A program made the position numbers and the translations under genes. The notes beneath the pieces are model-generated. The model did no database searches. It saw only the letters and a list, made by a program, of their open reading frames with translations, and was not told the DNA's origin. This document shows positions 11,489 through 27,960 of a stretch of DNA of 64,000 nucleotides, in pieces (position 1 is the first letter of the stretch; each line of letters opens with the position of its first letter). This stretch comes from Coleophoma eucalyptorum (taxonomy: Eukaryota > Ascomycota > Leotiomycetes > Helotiales > Dermateaceae), in assembly GCA_026120035.1 (NCBI GenBank), contig JALRME010000025.1, positions 1 to 64,000 of the forward strand. The letters run 5' to 3'.

Positions 11489-12439
11489 TATGCGGGGCAG
11501 GCAGAAGCGACGCCAGCTTTTTGCTTTGGGGGGAGTTTGACGTTTCCTGGGGAAATAAAAACCTTTCTTGTCCCGTCGCTTGTTTCGATGGTGTTGTCGG
11601 TGTCGAGTAAGTTGTAAAGAAGGTAGGCTTTACCTTTATCTTGCCAAACGAAACCTTGATCAAAGCCATCATGAGGGGACTCTGCTGCTCCTGCATCTTT
11701 ATCCCTGGATGTAAGCCGATCTGGGGGTGAGCCTTGAGATTCTTCAGCCAATGCCAGTGTATGCTTATCATTCACCCGCCCGATAAGAATCCGAATAAGA
11801 ATACGCTCCTTCCACCTCGGCCCAACCTGCAACTTCCTGCTTCGCTGTTGCGGCGTGAAAGAAGTTGTCACGATTGTGTGGCTTCTTGCTCTAAGGAGAT
11901 GAGCCTATGGCCATGTGATATATAAACCTGGAACGTACTGGCTTTTGTACACCGCCTGCATTTGTTTGGAAAGGGCCCGATACTTGTACAGATCCGTGGT
12001 CTTATGTTAGCATAAGACACTATGAGAACAAGAAACCCGTACTCTAGCGTCGGCCCTCAAGGTCGCAAGTGACATTTGCTGTAACTTTGCTAAGAACGGA
12101 AGTAGCTACTAATAGAGGATGGAAGGACTCCGATGGTGTGATAGTGTTACATCCTACCTAACCCTCGTAGGGTCGTCCACTCACATTGTCTGGTCAGAAC
12201 AATCTGACTGAATATTGGCTTGCGCACTGTACACATTCTTAGGGTGGATGGTCGCCATTGAAAGGGGTATGGTTGCTTTGGGTATTGATTGTCTTGCTTA
12301 GTCTAAGGTACAGTACACGATGATCTGCCTGAACCATCCAGATAATAAAGCACTGTATTGCTCCTACATACTAGCTGCCGTTAATATGTTGCTGGCCCCG
12401 CGGAAGAAAGAAACGAAGCTTTGGACTCGAGCGTAGTCC
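11489..12439. other. Intergenic flank upstream of MFS gene
   Basis: No convincing gene. Open frames on both strands up to about 11870 are shadows of the MFS 5' leader. 11900-12439 holds the 5' flank of the transporter and the 3' flank of EMP24. Confidence 0.5.
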
Positions 12440-13216
12440 TCATACAACACGTTTGACCTGTGCAACTCAATCAGCTACCGGCTCAGAACTCCAAAGCGCT
12501 CGGTACTGTTCTTGCCTACCTCGAAGAATCGTTTGAGCCACCAGACTTGGAAGATGCCCTCGCCCACTAAGACACCCATCTGGAAAATGCTCCACCACTT
12601 GACTCTGCCATTTGTACTTTCTGCGGTGTTTCGGTGTGTTCGTTCTCGGAGAACAATGTAAGATTGCTCATCCTTGACTTGTGTCAAGAGCTCAGAGAGT
12701 TGACGGACTACACAGGTACAATTAGCAATTTCCCGCCAATTATTCAGAACCACTTCATACCTTCAGCTTCTAGTGGATCAGAAGGAGCTTCGGCCTCTGG
12801 GACGTAGACAATTCCGTGAACATTGAAGGAAACATCTTTGGTTGAGGCAGTCCAGTGCTCGTTACTGAAACAGTATAGGTATTTCCCATCGTGTCCAGCA
12901 GTGAACGAGTGGTCTCCATTCGATACGCCTCGTTCATGTGCCTCGTAACCGCCAGCTGGGTTTGAAATCTATTCTTCGATTAGACCGTGTAACATAGCTA
13001 AAGCTGAGAGGCACAAACCCAGAAATCAATATCTAAGTTCCCAGCGCTACCAAACTCCCTGTCTCCAACTTGGAAAGTAACTGTCATTTTATCATCTTTG
13101 TGTAGGGACTCATGAAAACACTCCCGTCCGTGTGCACTGAGTTGGATGTTGTGTGCAGTGACTGCCCCCAGCAAGCTGCTGGCTGCAAAAACGAGGGCGG
13201 ATGTAGAGAAGCGCAT
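12440..13216 (-). CDS. EMP24: p24-family cargo receptor Emp24 (p24-beta)
   Basis: Four exons, complement(12440..12457, 12520..12707, 12761..12968, 13019..13216), 203 aa, the normal p24 length. There is a cleavable signal peptide (about residues 1-21, ending AVTA), then a GOLD domain with the paired cysteines (GRECF and KYLYCFSN) and DFWISNP. A short coiled coil (RQLSELLTQVKDEQSY...RTHRNTAEST) precedes one membrane span near the C-terminus and the tail LKRFFEVKRVV. The FF plus terminal VV signature is that of the p24-beta subfamily. The last five residues come from an 18-bp exon that a naive single-frame reading would miss. The protein cycles between ER and Golgi, binding COPII and COPI and sorting GPI-anchored cargo. 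It is divergent from ARF1. Confidence 0.93.
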
Positions 13217-14645
<1,429 letters not shown>

Positions 14646-15982
14646 ATTGGGATCTAGTCGTCTGCCAACTATTGCGATTGTGTCTACAAGCTTTCCCCCA
14701 TACAATCGAACCGTCCATATTACAAAACCTTCCTATGTCTCGGCTGTCGGTGCTCATATTCATGAACCCATTCTCTCTTCGAAGGTCTACATTACGAGAG
14801 GCGTAAGGGTGGTAATTGTACGATGCTCATTTGGCTCTTACGGGTATACCGGTTACGGTGTCTCGCAGGAGTAAGTTTTCCTTTTTTTGCGTCTTTTTGC
14901 GCCTTACCTTCCTACATCTGGCTTGCTATCTTGTGTTCTGCATGGTATTAAAAGCAGGCGGTAGATGGAGGATCATGGTAGTTTAGTCCAGAATCGATCT
15001 GCATTTAGAAATTAGAGCTCCAGGCTCTTCTGCGCTGCTCAGTGTACCGTGCGACCATTGCCCCCTTAATTTATATGGGCCTGATGTTTGGCTTCGGCTC
15101 TTAGGACAGCAGTTGGGTCTAAGAGAGAAGGGTTCATATTTGTTGACATAAACCATATCATAACTGCTAGCTACGTTGAAAGTTGAGTCAAGGTACCCTG
15201 TGCTTTGGACCTGCAATATTGAGATGATGCCTTGTTCTCGAAATTTCGTTATTCTAAAAGAGGTGATCGTATGAGAGCTTCGACTTATAAGATGCCTACC
15301 TACGTAACCATTACTACAGGTAGGCCGTCTTAGGTTTCCTCATGTTACTTTTCAGTAGCGATCCCACCTTCCCTGTCCTGCGGACTGTGCATGTGTGTCG
15401 CTTGTAGGCCTCAGTCTCAAGTCTCAAGGAGTAGTCATTGTCACTGGGTTAGAATACTACAGCTTGTCCAGAAAGTTATTAACATACAATTTTACTAGTC
15501 CAGGTATACATGTGTGTATGCTCGATCCAGGAGGCAATATCAAACGGCCCACTTGACAAAGTCATTGGTTTATGTATGTATAATGCTCACGCAATAATTA
15601 CAATAGCTGTGAGGCATTCGCCTCCCATTATATGTCTAAGCTCACTATAATATCCATACTTCCAGTCCAACCAAGTCCCAACGCCGCCTCTGCATCTCCA
15701 AAAGTAACCGGACTCTTCGAATCTGGCCATCAATTGCCGTTCTTCTCAACCTCCACATCACCTCCCTGATCGACTTCCGCCGATTTTGCGTCTGCAGCTC
15801 CTCTCTCGGAGCTTCGTCATTACAACCTGCTTGATCAACTCCCTCGACGGGGCAGGCGCGATTTCCTCCGTGGCATCTTTTTTCTCTCCCTCTGTTGCGG
15901 CTGTAACTCTAGTCTTTTTGGACTTTTGTGGTGCTTTGGGCTTGACAATACGATCTGTTGTTCTTCTTGACTTTGACGATTA
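14646..15982. other. Intergenic, 3' flanks
   Basis: This holds the ARF1 3' untranslated region and the 3' flank of the unknown gene at 15983. Open frames here are short, lack splice support and have no recognisable protein content. Confidence 0.5.
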
Positions 15983-16848
15983 TCAGTGAAAAGAGAATTT
16001 TCTGGGCTTCCACCCATTGAAAGGAGAAGCAGCAGCTACTCCTTTGAGATTTGTAGACTTTGCCTCGCCCTTTCCATTGACCTTCGCTTTGATTGCCTTG
16101 GGCTCAGGTGCTCTAACTTCTTTAGTCCCTTGAGACACTTTGGATTGCTCACTAGAAGTCTCTGACTGAGTAGCTGCAGGCGAACGTCGCCTTTTCACTC
16201 TTGTCATATCCGCCCTGGCAGCAAGAACTTGCATGGGGAGACTCATGTAGCGTGAGTCCTGGTAAGGATCAAATCCGAGAGTAGGTAGCTTGGCAACATC
16301 AGCTTTGACTGGGGCCATTTCATCGTCATTCTTTTTATCAGGGAATGTCTGCGGGCGAGAAGAAGAAGAATTCGGAGCTTCGACTGTCTTATTCGCATTG
16401 GGCAGAGCCAAACGCACAATCTCCCGAACCTGGAGTGTATCTGGGCTCTTGAAGATGCTTTTGGTTCTATCATTGTTTATATCGACCTATGGAAGTCCAA
16501 GATTGTAGAGTAACTCCTCGCCTTGAGTGAGGAAGACTCATATGCCTTGAGACTATGCATTAATAGCCGCTACAGTATGTTAGCGCGGAAATACAATTAA
16601 GTGGAAATATTGGGAAACCTACTGCTATTCCAGTCCTCCATCGCAAGAATCCACGCAAAAGCATGTCTAAATTGGATCACCATGGGCATGCTAGGAAATG
16701 CATCAAGCTCAAGGGTATGCTGCATCATAGGTACTCTTGGAGACTCGCCTAGTCGACTATAGAAACATGATGCTGAATATGGGCTATCAGTTTGAAGGTG
16801 ATCACAACGATCACAAGTCTGGTAAGGTGTATACTTGAAAGAAGCCAT
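15983..16848 (-). CDS. Hypothetical protein, possible short Cys motif
   Basis: Proposed exons are complement(15983..16466, 16619..16848), 237 aa. The 152-bp intron (gtttcc...gatag) is the only junction I found that joins the two open frames without a stop, giving WNSSRTKSIFKSPDTLQVREIV. The N-terminal half has CDRCDHLQ...SASC, which might bind a metal, plus an aromatic stretch FRHAFAWILAMEDW. The C-terminal half is disordered, rich in Lys, Ser and Ala, and ends KPRKFSFH. I do not recognise a family. The length of the intron and lack of homologues in hand leave the model uncertain. Confidence 0.5.
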
Positions 16849-17791
16849 AGTTGAGGTATATTTTCTGCGTTATAAGTGGTTGGTTACTGAACGGGAGAGA
16901 GTACTTTTGAAATCGAAGCAGGGAACTCTGTGAGACGCATGTAAGCTGCATCTGGATCTTTTGCTAATAGTTGCAGTACTAAGGCAAGTGACCTATTGGC
17001 CTATTACTGAAAGGACACATTAATCTTTGCAAATACTTTCTAGTGGAGAAGTTGGAGGAATTGGACTAAGTTGTGCTGCCATATATTGTCAGCGAATGGT
17101 GATATTAGAGATACATTGTAGGGTCCCTCTGCGACAGCACGGGGAAAAATTCCTCCAAGATATCATCCCAAGTATGTACCTGGGCATATTTCATATGTTT
17201 TTACTCTGTTGTAGAATTTCCCTATCCTGTAGCTAGTGTAGATTTGTTAGGTATGGAATTTTCAGGTAATATTCCGTACAGCATGTTACTGGAGAGCGTT
17301 CTTCTGTGCTGGCTTCTCAATGCGCCTAGATACTCCACGGATTATCTACTCTTGATCTATAATCCAGCCTATCACTATCTACCCTACAACCAAGTACATC
17401 TCGTAGACTATGTATGCATGATAGTCATGAGCCTCAATTGGCAGCAAAGGTTGATATAATAGCCTGGTCGAATGTTCGTATATAATTTGCATTAATTTGC
17501 ATTGGTTACACCGTGACTTTAGGTTCCACAGAGGGAAAGAACGTTCTGTGCTAATTCCACTGCTAACTCAAATCATTTTCTATAGCGCTCAGACCTAGAG
17601 GTACAACCCCTGGTCACAAACTGATATATGGTAGATAGCAATAACCATTCATCCCTTGAACGCCACCAGTACCCAAGAATATCCAATAACCTAACCCGTC
17701 CTAAACACAGCATCCGTGGGTTCATATGATTTTTCAAAACGTAACGCCTGGCCCTCGCTAAATGTATATTCATCCAGAAAATGATGCCCAT
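16849..17791. other. Intergenic, nothing recognised
   Basis: AT-rich. Several 60-70 codon frames exist, but none shows protein-like composition or splice sites. Confidence 0.5.
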
Positions 17792-20069
17792 TCATAGTTC
17801 CCCATCATGGGCTGCGCCCTGAAGAGGGTAATCTAAAAGTCTATTCGTATCCCACTTCTTGCGGAGGTTCTCGTCTCCCACGGTACCAACGAACGCACGC
17901 TTGACAAAGTACAACCATACCTTATTCTTCTTCTTCTGCTTATGATGCTTCTTCCTTTTCTTCTTGTCTTTGTTTTTCTCGTCTAGTTCCTCGACGTCAT
18001 CATCTTCGCTCAACTCCCCCTCCGTGTCAGGCTCGTCGAGGTCATCTCCATCGTCGAGCTGATCGTCTTTGGCAGGCTTATACCTCCCGATTCTATGAGC
18101 GAGCTTGATGTAGCTTCTTACAGTCATATCCTTGAGCTTGTAAATCGGATCTGTGTATGTATCGTACTCGACCTCGAATCTGAACATTTTGGGTTTCGGG
18201 ACCTCATCTTTGGGGTGCTTGTCTTTGTGTTTTCCGCCATGCCAGTTATCCGTGTCGACAACCTCAGATAGGTCTTTATTGTCAGACTCAACATAGTCAT
18301 TGTTGATATATGTAAGATTGGCAAAGTATTGCGTATATCCGAGCATGGTCAAGGTCTGAGGTGAGTAGGCTGGGCCAGGTGGAGTTGACTTTGAGGGTGG
18401 ATCCGGAACTGTGAGGTCAGGATTCTTGGGCTTTTTTGGCTTTTTGCCTTTCTTGCCCTTCTTTTTCTTGCCTTCCTCTGTGGACTCCGACACAGATGCA
18501 TCGCCGATGGCAGACTCTGTGGGCTCGAAATCATCGTCTTCTTCTAGCCAGTCCATTTCTTGGATTGCCTGAGAGCTTTGCCGTGACCATACCTTTGATG
18601 ACTCCAAACCAGAGATATTGTAGTCGATGACTCTGAGAGTTGGAAAATAGTTTGGCACAACGCTAGGTCCAACGTTCGTAACCTGGAACCTCTCTCCCCA
18701 AGGACCTCCAATTTTCTTGAGTGCCTTATCTCTCTTGGATTTCTTGCCCTTTTTCTTTTTCTTCCCGGCCATGTCCTCGAAAGAGTCCTCGCCGTCATCT
18801 ACAGAATCGTGCTCCTCAAGAACAATATTGGGATTGGGAATATTGGACCAATTTTCTCTCAACTCTTCCAGATAATCTGATGCAGAAGCTACCGTGAGAT
18901 CATCATCCAATTCCAGTGGTGCGCGCTTGAATTCACTGAACGGCTTAACACCCTGAACTGCGAGGAGATCCACATCCTTTGTATCCTGAAGCATGAAGTG
19001 GTCGATATTCATATGGCCATACAATCCGCCCACAACAACGTCTCGGTATCTATCTAACCAAAGAGTGTATTTTTGCCAACATGTCTCGTCCCAGAGTTGC
19101 TTGCTGTCTGTCCGTGCTGGAGGAACATGTCCCGTGAGGATCGCTTTCATTCCACGCTGCCGTATGAATCCTAGCTGAATCCGGAGCCATTCCATATGCT
19201 CATATCCTGGCTCAGATTTTGAGGCACATCCATCTACGGCCGCATTATTGTTGAAGAAATACAGCGTATTCAAACTGAACACTGCCAACTTCTGTGGAAT
19301 GACTTCGACCCAGAACCATCCGCCCCTCTCAAATCCATGCCGTTGCTCTTCAGGTATAAATTTCCGCCATACATCCGTGTACTCTTTCAGCCACTTGTTT
19401 GGTCCAGCCTGGAGAATATTATGGGGAAGTATATCATTGTTGCCAAAAGTGGGAATAACTGGGATTTTCAAGTCCTTAGTTGCATCTTCCTCGTCGCGTC
19501 CATTTCCAAAAGTCTCTACGACCTTGCTCACGAGAAATCGGTTTGTTTCAAGGACTTGCGATTGTGTTCTTGGGATTTTCTCATCGCTATCGTGCCTCGC
19601 CGAATCGCCCGTCCACACGACAAAATCAATCTTGTCACTCAGATTGTCTTCGATCCACTTGAAGGTTGCATTGATCAGGGAAAATGGGGAATCGCAATCC
19701 GAGGTCTCTGCTCCGTAGGTACCCGCCGGTCCCTCGCCTCGATGGCATGCCAGGTCTTCTTCAGTGGAGGTATGGATTTTGTAGAACTGATCTGGGTGAA
19801 AATCTACAACGTAGGTTTTAGCATGCGTAATTGCGCAAAAAAAAAAAAAACCGCACAGATATGTCCTAACCTGTAATATGGAGAAACCTGCCATGTAGCT
19901 GCTGCGCTTTTTGGGTGGTTGTATCGGCGTGCTGGTGCAACGGGGATTGGAATTGCTCTTGCAGCTGCCGGATCGGCGTCGCATTAGAAACTGGGTCGAA
20001 GAGAGCGGCTAGCAGCAAGGCCCATGTGCTGAATTGCTTTCGGGGGTGCATTCTAGACATTTTAGACAT
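17792..20069 (-). CDS. PPN1: Vacuolar endopolyphosphatase Ppn1
   Basis: Exons complement(17792..19803, 19871..20069), 736 aa. The 67-bp intron (gttagg...gttgtag, with a T14 run inside) fuses LHGRFLHIT to DFHPDQFY, the first metal-binding block. Other calcineurin-like phosphoesterase blocks follow: VWTGDSARHD, TFGNNDILPHN, ILTGHVPPA and GLYGHMNID. A hydrophobic N-terminal segment (KQFSTWALLLAALF) is the signal anchor that carries the protein to the vacuole lumen. The enzyme cuts inorganic polyphosphate chains internally. Odd features are three lysine-rich runs (near KKKKKGKKSKRDK, KKKKGKKGKKPKK and KKKRKKHHKQKKK), each beside Asp/Glu-rich stretches. The second exon's frame stays open 5' of the splice site, so a model without the intron would swap in a wrong N-terminus. 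Confidence 0.93.
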
Positions 20070-21433
20070 CGTGAAGTATGCGAGAGGGCAGCCTCATGAT
20101 CTTGCACCAAAGGCTGTGTCTCGTTCTTAGACGTTCCAATAGCCTAAGGTCCCGTAGAAATTTTCTTTTGTTTCGTTGGATTTGTTTGGAGTTACGTTTC
20201 CTGGCAAGGTAAGGTACGCTACAGGGCAGTTCCGCGCAGGTACAGGAAAGTTCACGGCGGTCAGATCACTATAATTCGCTCGGTTAGGCGGTGGGCGTGG
20301 CCAGGACGCTGGATTGTTGGATGAATGTTTGGGCGGGATGTTTGGACGGGGAGAAGATGTCGGGACGGCACTGACGCAGAAGGTGGTTTGGCTGTCTATA
20401 GGGATGCGTGCGTGCGTATGTCCGTGGTACCAAAGACCTGGGACAGAAGAGAGCAGCGGAGAGAGGGAAAGCGAAGGGACGGGACGAGAAGAGAAGAGGG
20501 AGGTAGTTTATAGGAAGTGCGAGCTCTGAGATGGCACCCCAAGCTCTTTAGTCCTTAGTTCTTCGTGCTTAATCGGAACTGGAAGACATCAAGGTGCTGC
20601 TGGTGCGCAGTAGGAGCTGGAGGTCACGCATCAGGCTTCTCCAGCTTTGTGCATGCGGTTTCAAAGGTTCAGTGCTGGATGGCTGGCCTTCTGATCGTTG
20701 TCTTCACTGTTTTGACCAATGAACGCAACACGTGCGGGAGCGCAACCCTGCGAGCAGACGAGCGGGAGGAGGGGGACCATCAACCATCACGACCACCGTT
20801 GCAGTACCAGTCATAGATGTCTATTCTGGGCCGTATCAGATCCACAACACACCTTCCTGTTCGTTGTCCGGATGTGCCAACAAACATCTCACGCGATCAT
20901 TTTAATAGCTTCGCGCGGCACGAACAAGCTTGATGACTTTCCCGGTGACTAAAGCTGGATAATACGAAGGGGCCATATACCAATCATGCGAAGTAAGGCC
21001 TTCAGCCAGGCACCCGAAGAAAGTCCAGCACAGTACGGAGTATAGAACCGTACAAGACAGCAAAGGCTCTAGTATAGTATAAAGAAAGCTCTCAGTATTC
21101 AGCTGTTGCTCTTGCTCTTGTCATCGACGTTCGTTGCCTCTCACCTATCCGGCGGATGGGAGACGTGCTGAGTTTTTTTTACTAAACTTCATTATGCTGC
21201 AGATGAGGTGATAAGCTAGTTGCCAGGGCAGATGCGTCTACCCCATCTTCCTGCTTCGACACCTTTTCATCGTGAGTATTCGTGATAACACCAGAAAACC
21301 GGCTGAAGTAGATTTTCGGTGATGCACGTGACCAAACACAGTAGTGCTTCTCTGCCTCTACCATGTCGTCGATTGGAGAGCATGGCAAGCTTTTGCATCG
21401 CTGATCCTCAGATTGAATCTCTCCACTGCAATA
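20070..21433. other. Divergent intergenic PPN1 / REX2
   Basis: 1.36 kb between opposite starts. It contains purine-rich runs (20440-20510) but no convincing gene or repeat. Confidence 0.5.
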
Positions 21434-22105
21434 ATGGCTGACAAACAACTGCTTGTTTGGATTGATTGTGAGGTATGGCATATAGCCCCCATCCGTCTGA
21501 AAAAAAAACACGATTCTGACACTTGTAGATGACTGGTCTTGATGTAGACCACGATGAAATTATTGAAGTCTTCTGTCTTATCACCAATGAAAAGCTGGAG
21601 CTGCTAGATCAGGAAGGATGGGGTGTGGTGATCCACCAGCCAAAGGAGAAAATGGATGAGATGGTAGCTTCTCTCAGCTGCAGGGAATGATTAATTCTGA
21701 CAACAAACTCAGGATGAGTGGTGTACAAGGACGCATGGCGAGAGTGGTCTTACGGCAGCTGTCCTCTCTTCGACGACAACGCCAGAGCAAGCCTCGAAGT
21801 CTCTGCTAGAATACATCAAGAAGTATGTGCCACGGCCGAGAACAGCCTTGCTCGCAGGCAATTCGGTCCACGCCGACAAAGCCTTCTTGAGAAAAGCGCC
21901 GTACGGCAAAGTGATGGACCACCTGCACTATCGCATCCTCGATGTCAGCACCATCAAGGAAGCAGCTAAGATGTGGTGTGACAGCCAAGTGGTAGCACAG
22001 GTACCCAAGAAGAAGGGGTTGCACCAGGCAAAGGATGATATCCTGGAGAGCATTGAGGAGGCTAGGTATTATCGGGACGTGATATTTCACAGGCCGAAAG
22101 AATAA
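21434..22105 (+). CDS. REX2: Oligoribonuclease (DEDDh 3'-5' exonuclease)
   Basis: Exons 21434..21472, 21529..21663 and 21713..22105, 188 aa, the usual oligoribonuclease length. Exo I is WIDCEMTGLD (D11, E13), with the E/E II context in DHDEIIEV. Exo II is GNSVHADKAFL, and Exo III includes YRILDVSTI and the KKKGLHQAKDD region (H then D), so the DEDDh set is complete. The enzyme degrades 2-5 nt RNA remnants; the yeast homologue is mitochondrial. No ATG lies in frame upstream in this exon (only a GTG 90 bp before), so a mitochondrial presequence is not evident; a further 5' exon is possible. The gene is followed in the same direction by phosphoglucomutase. Confidence 0.92.
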
Positions 22106-24499
<2,394 letters not shown>

Positions 24500-24646
24500 T
24501 TGGATGCCGCTAGTGGAAAATAGTTACGGAGTGTGGGTGCGAACGGTACACATTAGTAAAATGAGAGAATATCCAATTTACAAGAATGACAATCTTTCAA
24601 AAAGTGACATTAACCGTGCTGGGCCAAGGAAGTGAACTTTCCTATT

Positions 24647-27158
24647 TTAATGATGCAACCCTTCCAAATACAGCACAAGTCTTTTCTTGATGACAACTCC
24701 GACGACTTTACTACTTCCTTCTTCCACAACAATGAGATGACGCAATCCCAGATTTCCAAACATCTCTACTGCGTATTCCATAGGTGCTTTGGCGCAGATA
24801 GTGAGAGGCGTACGGTCCACAAAATTCGACAGCGGTCCCTCCAAAAGGTTTACAGTCTCGTTATCGTTCAAAATACCACCCTCCTGCAATGCAAATTCGA
24901 GTTCGCCCTCGGCAAGATAGCCATGTAGCATCCCATTACTATCTACAAGGACAAGACCCGCATCCATCAGACCGCGTGCTTTGAGCTGAGACAGCTTCAT
25001 CGCTAATATGGATTTGGGAATTATGAAGGACAACCCGACATTGACTGTAATCTCTCTCATCGTCTGGGTTGGTGGGATTAAATCTTCTACCAACGCTCCT
25101 TCATCCCTCACAATTGCCAATGCGTGCTCTGAATCTAAGAATGGGTGACCTAGCACTGTTTGTGCAAGGTCGTACACTCCTTCACTGCTCAGTGCATCTG
25201 CTACCCACTTTGCAACCAAGATCGCGATCATGAACGGTGGGATGTAATCCACTTCGCCCGTTAGCTCGAACATGATCACGGCTAACGAGACAGTCATCCT
25301 CGATACCCCCGCCAGGAAAGCCGCGGCACCAACCATGGAGAATATACCTGGGGAGATGTTGGGAATCAGCTGTCCAACTAAACGGCCAAATAGAGCACCA
25401 GCGTCCAGAGCTGGGATGATGATTCCAGAAGGGACTTTGCATCCGAAAGTTATGATTGTGAGGATGAACTTGACAGCCGTGCCATGAACTAGCCATATAT
25501 AATACTTTGTTTTCTCTTTGCTTGCTTCTTGGCTGCATACCCATGACCCCTCTGGATGTTTACAGTCCACGAGCAGATTCTTGATAATCACATCACCTGG
25601 GTCTCTAACCAATGGATTAGGATACTGCAATAATGCAGTAGCAAAGACCACCAGTGACAGCTCGAAAACAGGGTGATTACTAATGATCCTGTATTTTCGA
25701 AAGGTTTTGGACCACAAGAAATTCGCACGGCAGAAGACACCACCGAAGAGGCCACCGGAGATTCCGAGAAAGATAAAGACAAGGTAGTGAACGGGCGAAT
25801 AGTTTACGCCATATTTTGTTTCGAAGAGAATCAGTTTGCCGGTTCCTGTTGGGTTTAGGGCCTTAAGGACTACAGCCGCAAGGAGGGAACAGAGGAAGGA
25901 TCGCCAAAGGACTTTGCGTGGGAAGTAAGTGCTGATTTCCTGCGGAATGTTAATGACTGAAAAGCAAATTTGTCTGAAAGACTTACTTCATAACTGAAAA
26001 GGACCCCTCCGATTGGAGCACCAAATGCAACACTTAACCCAGCCGAGCAGGCCACACTTAGCATCTCCCTCATTTTCCTTTCGTTATCCCGGTATTTTGG
26101 AAAGAGTCTCGCGACTAGATATCCAGTACAAGTAGCAATATGAACAAATGGCCCTTCTTTGCCTAAGCACATTCCGGTGGCTACGGCAAATGTTGCACCA
26201 ATCGCTTTCACGAATAGGACCTTGAAATCTAGGAAATGAGGAATCACAAAGCCGGATAGGATTGTCTTAATCTCTGGGATGCCAGATCCTGCAGCCATAT
26301 ACATGGCTTTAACTTCCAACTTTCCTTGCTCGCCCCCGACTTGTCCGTGATCGACTTCTTGAACTGCTGGGAGGTTTGACTTTGTAGTCCTAATAACAGT
26401 ATTAGCTGGAAGAATATATAGAGACCGAGTATAAGATTTAAATACTGTAGTTAACCTGGGCATGATATACAGTAGACGTGACTTACATCGTCACGGACCC
26501 GGCAATTATGCCGAAAAGAAGAGCAAATCCAACATAGATTGCGAAGGCTCTCCAATAATTATTAGACCACGTCTTCCACTCAGAGCAATTCTCTCCGACT
26601 GATTCTTCCAATCTCGCCAAAAGTGGTGAATTACCTGTGCAGCAAATTTCGCGGTCACTCAAGAAACTGGTCGAGCAGTATCCCAGTTTGTAATCTGCGA
26701 TGGTGGCTTCTGCCACGTCTACCGTGAAAGCTACGAGAGCTGTAAGGATACCTATCATTGCAGCAGCAACCCAGCCTTGGCATGAGTCCCATCCTGCTAA
26801 CAAACGAGCACGAAGTCCTCGTTTGGAATGGATTGCCCTGTAACGGAAAGAATCTTTGATCTTAAAAACAGTTAGATCTTGGAATTGCCGAGAAGAGTTG
26901 AATTTCAAGCACGAGAAAACCCCATACCAGATCATGTAACCAATCTATGGTGGTATATGAGTTGTATGGTAGCCGTTCTCCGATCGCAGTACTTCCTATC
27001 GCTTGTTCCTCTTTAGACGCAGCCGAGGACCTGATGGATGATACATCATCTGGTTGGAATTCAGACTGGCTAGGATGGCCTCCACTATCTCTGTTTGAAG
27101 GAAATAGTTGAGGATCCAAGAGCGGACTTCGCTCATGAGGTTCTCTGGTTTGAGGCAT
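24647..27158 (-). CDS. CLC-type chloride channel/transporter with CBS domains
   Basis: Exons complement(24647..25939, 25987..26389, 26487..26860, 26928..27158), 766 aa. The cytosolic N-terminus carries ERSPLLDP and leads to IDWLHDLIKDSFR, typical of fungal and animal endosomal CLCs. Selectivity segments are GSGIPEIK (about 236), GKEGPFVH with the gating glutamate (about 277) and [14 protein letters not shown] (about 505), with a later EGVYD tyrosine region. Two CBS domains fill the last ~180 residues. It resembles Gef1-like Cl-/H+ exchangers of Golgi and endosome rather than plasma-membrane channels. Its role would be charge compensation for the V-ATPase and copper/iron homeostasis. It is divergent from the ethanolamine kinase gene (802 bp). 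Confidence 0.94.
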
Positions 27159-27960
27159 TGTAAAGATTCTGGACTAAGCCAGGCTTGCTCACTGACTTGG
27201 TGAAACAGCAGAAAACAGAGCAGATTGAAATAAAATCCGATAGGATATGATACTGAGAAGTTACAGATGAACAGAGAGAGCGGAGGAGAAAATGGCGAGT
27301 AAGAAAGAGAGATGGACAGTACCTCCAGATAAAGCTACTTCCTGCTTAGTGTTGATACTAATACTGATTGCTTTGGTTGGCTTTCTTGCACCACGAGATA
27401 GAGATAACGATAAGGAGGATATCCCCATTTCCACGGAATGATGCTTACATAATCAATATGCCAATCTCCCCCCTCGTCCCCCCTGGAGCCATCTAGCCTG
27501 GATACGGCATAGAAGGGTCCTGCGACTTTACCTGTTCAGGGTCCAAATTTGGGAAATGGGCGATTCCTGGTTTTGCATCTGAAAGTCGAGCACACGACAA
27601 CTTACTACTCTGTCAAGAACGAACAAAAAAACTTCAAAATCGCCCCAAGACCATCAACCCTTGCCTTGCATTGCGTATCCTGTACGTCTCTACAACTCAA
27701 ATTCCCCGCGTCTGGTTACAGAGGAGCTTCTACCATATTCTTGACGCGGAACGAAGTACTCATCGTGACGAATATCAGAATTCCACTTCCTGCGCCTCAA
27801 CACTTCTCAAAGCACCTGTTGATGATAGCATACTACCAGGGCGTAAGCTTCTCCCAAGGCCTATAGTTTCTGAACCATGTAGCTGATATTATGCAATAGT
27901 AGACCTAATTTATCCCACCTTCGCATGTTTATTCTCCCGGTATAACGAGATTGAACGAAA
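27159..27960. promoter_or_regulatory. Divergent intergenic CLC / ethanolamine kinase
   Basis: 802 bp contain both promoters. Short open frames at 27549-27886 are probably in the kinase 5' leader and could act as upstream frames; no defined site was recognised. Confidence 0.45.

Noticed and set aside
11488..11871. Open frame upstream of the MFS exporter
   Set aside because: Probably leader sequence; no family features, and it overlaps other frames of equal length on both strands.
19804..19984. Continuous N-terminal extension of the endopolyphosphatase through the intron
   Set aside because: It contains a poly-Phe run encoded by an intronic T tract, and the spliced alternative restores the LHGRFLHIT-DFHPD block and a signal anchor.
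21344..21433. Upstream extension of REX2 resembling a mitochondrial presequence
   Set aside because: It begins with GTG, not ATG, and no in-frame ATG exists in the exon, so I kept the start at 21434.
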